Source of the DNA: an uncultured Alphaproteobacteria bacterium
GTDB lineage: Bacteria; Pseudomonadota; Alphaproteobacteria; RF32; CAG-239
Direction: 5' to 3'
Assembly: GCA_934277435.1 (NCBI GenBank)
Contig: CAKQUE010000001.1
Span: forward strand, 1-64,000
Length of the DNA: 64,000 bases
Position 1 is the first letter of the stretch; every line of letters begins with the position of its first letter. Positions 61,993 to 64,000 of the stretch are shown in pieces. Both the position numbers and the translations under genes were made by a program. Under the pieces are notes generated by a model. That model was not told the DNA's origin. It did no database searches and was given only the letters and a program-made list of their open reading frames with translations.

Positions 61993-64000
61993 CACAATTT
62001 TCCTTTTAAATATTTGCCGGTATAACTCCGTGCAACTTTAACAATTTCTTCCGGTGTACCGGTTGCAATTATCTCGCCGCCGCCGTCGCCGCCTTCTGGT
62101 CCCAAATCCACAATATAATCGGCTGTTTTTATCACATCTAGATTATGTTCAATAACCACCACGGTGTTTCCTTGTTCCACCAGCATTTGCAACACTTGCA
62201 GCAACTTTTTAATATCTTCAAAATGCAATCCGGTTGTCGGTTCGTCTAAAATATACAGAGTTTTGCCGGTAGCTTTTTTGCTCAATTCTTTTGAAAGCTT
62301 AATACGCTGCGCCTCGCCACCGGAAAGCGTTGGAGCCGATTGCCCAAGATGAATATATCCCAAACCGACACGACGCAGCAAATCCAGCTTATTTTTAATG
62401 GCCGGAATATTTTCAAAAAAGTGATAAGCGTCATCTATTGTCATATCCAAAACATCGGCAATTGACTTATCCTTAAACTTAACCTGCAGAGTTTCACGAT
62501 TATAGCGTGTACCATTACAGCTATCGCAAGGAACATAAACGTCCGGCAAAAAATTCATTTCAATTTTCATCACGCCGTCGCCTTTACAAGCCTCGCAGCG
62601 TCCGCCGGCAACGTTAAAAGAGAATCTTCCCGAAGTATAACCGCGGGCTTTGGCCTCAGGAAGTCCGGCAAACCAATCACGGATGTTGGTAAACACGCCG
62701 GTATAAGTAGCAGGATTAGAACGCGGCGTGCGTCCGATTGGCGACTGGTCAATATCTATTACTTTATCAATATTTTCCAAACCAATCAGTTTATCATATT
62801 TGCCGGTCGGAATACGGCTGCCGTTCAGCTCTTTATCAATAGCCTTGCATAGCGTTTCCAAAATCAATGACGATTTGCCGCCGCCGGAAATACCGGTCAC
62901 GCAAGTAAACGTCCCTAAAGGAATCTTTAAATCAACATTTTTCAGGTTATTTGTTTTTGCTCCGGTCAATTCCAAAAATTTTCCGTTTCCTTTACGGCGA
63001 ATCGACGGTACGGCAATATATTTTTCACCAGTCAAATATTGCGCCGTCAAACTTTTTTTATTTTTCAGCACCTCGGCAACAGTCCCCGCCGCCACCACGT
63101 TTCCGCCGTTGGAGCCGGCCCCCGGTCCCATATCAACCAAAAAATCCGCCGCGCGCATAGCGTCTTCGTCATGTTCAACCACAATCACTGTGTTGCCAAT
63201 ATCTCGCAAACGAGTAAGCGTCGCCAACAACTTGTCGTTATCCCTTTGGTGCAACCCGATGGACGGTTCGTCCAAAACATACATAACGCCGGTTAGACCA
63301 GAGCCGATTTGCGAAGCTAAGCGAATCCGCTGCGCTTCTCCGCCGGAAAGCGTTCCGGATTGGCGGGACATAGTTAAATAATCCAAACCGACATTATTCA
63401 AAAAGCGCAGGCGTTCAACAATCTCTTTAATGATTTTATGGGCTATTTCTTGTTTTTGCGGCGTCAATTGCGCCTCTACTTCGCTAAACCAGTTCAAGGC
63501 TTGCTTAATAGACATATCCGACGCCTCAATAATATCCTTACCGCAAATTTTGACCGCCAGAGCCTCAGGTTTCAGGCGTTTTCCGTGACAGCACTCACAA
63601 GGAGCCGCCGACTGATAATGCGCCAATTCATCACGGCTTGCCGCCGAATCCGTTTCTAAAAAACGGCGTTCCATATTTGGAATAACCCCCTCAAAAGGCT
63701 TATCGGTGACAAAACGAGAATAAACCATCGGCACGCACTTGTTGCCGGAACCGTATAAAATTGTTTCTTGCGCATACGCCGGCAAATCTTTCCACGGCGT
63801 TTTGTTGGATATTTCCAGATATTCGCACAGCGAATCGAGAGTTTGCCGATAAAACATCGAGTGGCTGCTGACCGACCACGGCGCAATCGCACCTCCGGCC
63901 AAGCTTAAATTTTCGTTTGGCACCACAAGTTCAGGGTCCATATATAAACTTGCACCCAAACCACCGCAACACGGACAAGCACCTTGCGGATTGTTAAACG
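61992..64000 (-). CDS. uvrA: Excinuclease ABC subunit A, C-terminal two-thirds (5' end outside window)
   Basis: About 669 residues of UvrA, open to the window end. It starts near CPCCGGLGASLYMDPEL, a zinc-binding cysteine region of the first half. It has an ABC signature LSGGEAQRIRLASQIG with Walker B VLDEPSIGLHQRD, then a second ATPase with GISGGGKSSLI, a zinc finger CEACKGDGVM...PCDSCNGTRYN, and LSGGEAQRIKL with LDEPTTGLH. UvrA recognises bulky DNA lesions and loads UvrB in nucleotide excision repair. The downstream gene overlaps its stop. Confidence 0.97.
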   Translation of the reverse strand, partial: FNNPQGACPCCGGLGASLYMDPELVVPNENLSLAGGAIAPWSVSSHSMFYRQTLDSLCEYLEISNKTPWKDLPAYAQETILYGSGNKCVPMVYSRFVTDKPFEGVIPNMERRFLETDSAASRDELAHYQSAAPCECCHGKRLKPEALAVKICGKDIIEASDMSIKQALNWFSEVEAQLTPQKQEIAHKIIKEIVERLRFLNNVGLDYLTMSRQSGTLSGGEAQRIRLASQIGSGLTGVMYVLDEPSIGLHQRDNDKLLATLTRLRDIGNTVIVVEHDEDAMRAADFLVDMGPGAGSNGGNVVAAGTVAEVLKNKKSLTAQYLTGEKYIAVPSIRRKGNGKFLELTGAKTNNLKNVDLKIPLGTFTCVTGISGGGKSSLILETLCKAIDKELNGSRIPTGKYDKLIGLENIDKVIDIDQSPIGRTPRSNPATYTGVFTNIRDWFAGLPEAKARGYTSGRFSFNVAGGRCEACKGDGVMKIEMNFLPDVYVPCDSCNGTRYNRETLQVKFKDKSIADVLDMTIDDAYHFFENIPAIKNKLDLLRRVGLGYIHLGQSAPTLSGGEAQRIKLSKELSKKATGKTLYILDEPTTGLHFEDIKKLLQVLQMLVEQGNTVVVIEHNLDVIKTADYIVDLGPEGGDGGGEIIATGTPEEIVKVARSYTGKYLKGKL

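Overview
The window is about 64 kb of low-GC, densely coded bacterial chromosome. It is most likely from an alphaproteobacterium, possibly one of the uncultured host-associated lineages; this is an inference from gene order (kdsD-lptC/lptA-lptB-hpf-ptsN, hflK-hflC-Do protease-holC, rpmH-rnpA-yidD-yidC-engB) and protein style, not a phylogeny. No tRNA, rRNA, integrase, transposase or CRISPR array was recognised. Housekeeping genes flank a large secretion and pilus locus with no sign of recent insertion.

Region 1 (1-18.1 kb) is mostly core genes: the 3' end of gyrB, a type IVb-like prepilin with a strongly structured upstream RNA, two near-identical ptsN copies each linked to hpf sequence (one full-length hpf, one stand-alone C-terminal domain), lptB, an lptC-lptA fusion, kdsD, holC, a Do-type protease, hflC/hflK, mrp, a methyltransferase-like gene, a Bax-inhibitor-1 protein, a J-domain protein with a membrane-protein neighbour, and the rpmH-rnpA-yidD-yidC-engB cluster.

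Region 2 (18.1-44.3 kb, minus strand) is a ~26 kb operon-like type IV secretion system (T4SS). In transcription order: three VirB2-like pilins, a small exported protein, VirB3, VirB4, five large exported proteins (some VirB5-like at the N-terminus), VirB8, a VirB7-like lipoprotein, a second VirB8, VirB9 with a C-terminal SPOR-like domain, a 1267-residue inner-membrane-anchored repeat protein, a 1406-residue exported VirB10 with the same ~17-18-residue G-x-x-I-G repeats, and VirB11. No VirB6, VirD4 or VirB1 was recognised.

Region 3 (44.3-56.3 kb) is divergent from the T4SS across a ~340 bp intergenic region with repeated TTTGTAGCA-like motifs. It encodes an R64/Tcp-like type IVb pilus: an OmpA-like anchored protein, a PilL C-terminal/TcpQ-like lipoprotein, PilN secretin, PilO, PilP-like, PilQ ATPase, PilR platform protein, a pilin-like protein and, on the opposite strand, a PilT-like ATPase. 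A plausible prepilin lies ~43 kb away at 964-1611.

Region 4 (56.3-64 kb) returns to general functions: M29 aminopeptidase, an MsbA-like ABC exporter with an unusual N-terminal extension, an S66 LD-carboxypeptidase, a histidine phosphatase-QueH fusion and partial uvrA.

The most interesting unit is the paired T4SS and type IVb pilus. Its VirB10 functions appear divided between two giant repeat proteins, and several components carry peptidoglycan-binding-like domains, suggesting a machine adapted to span or anchor in an unusual envelope. That functional reading is inference.
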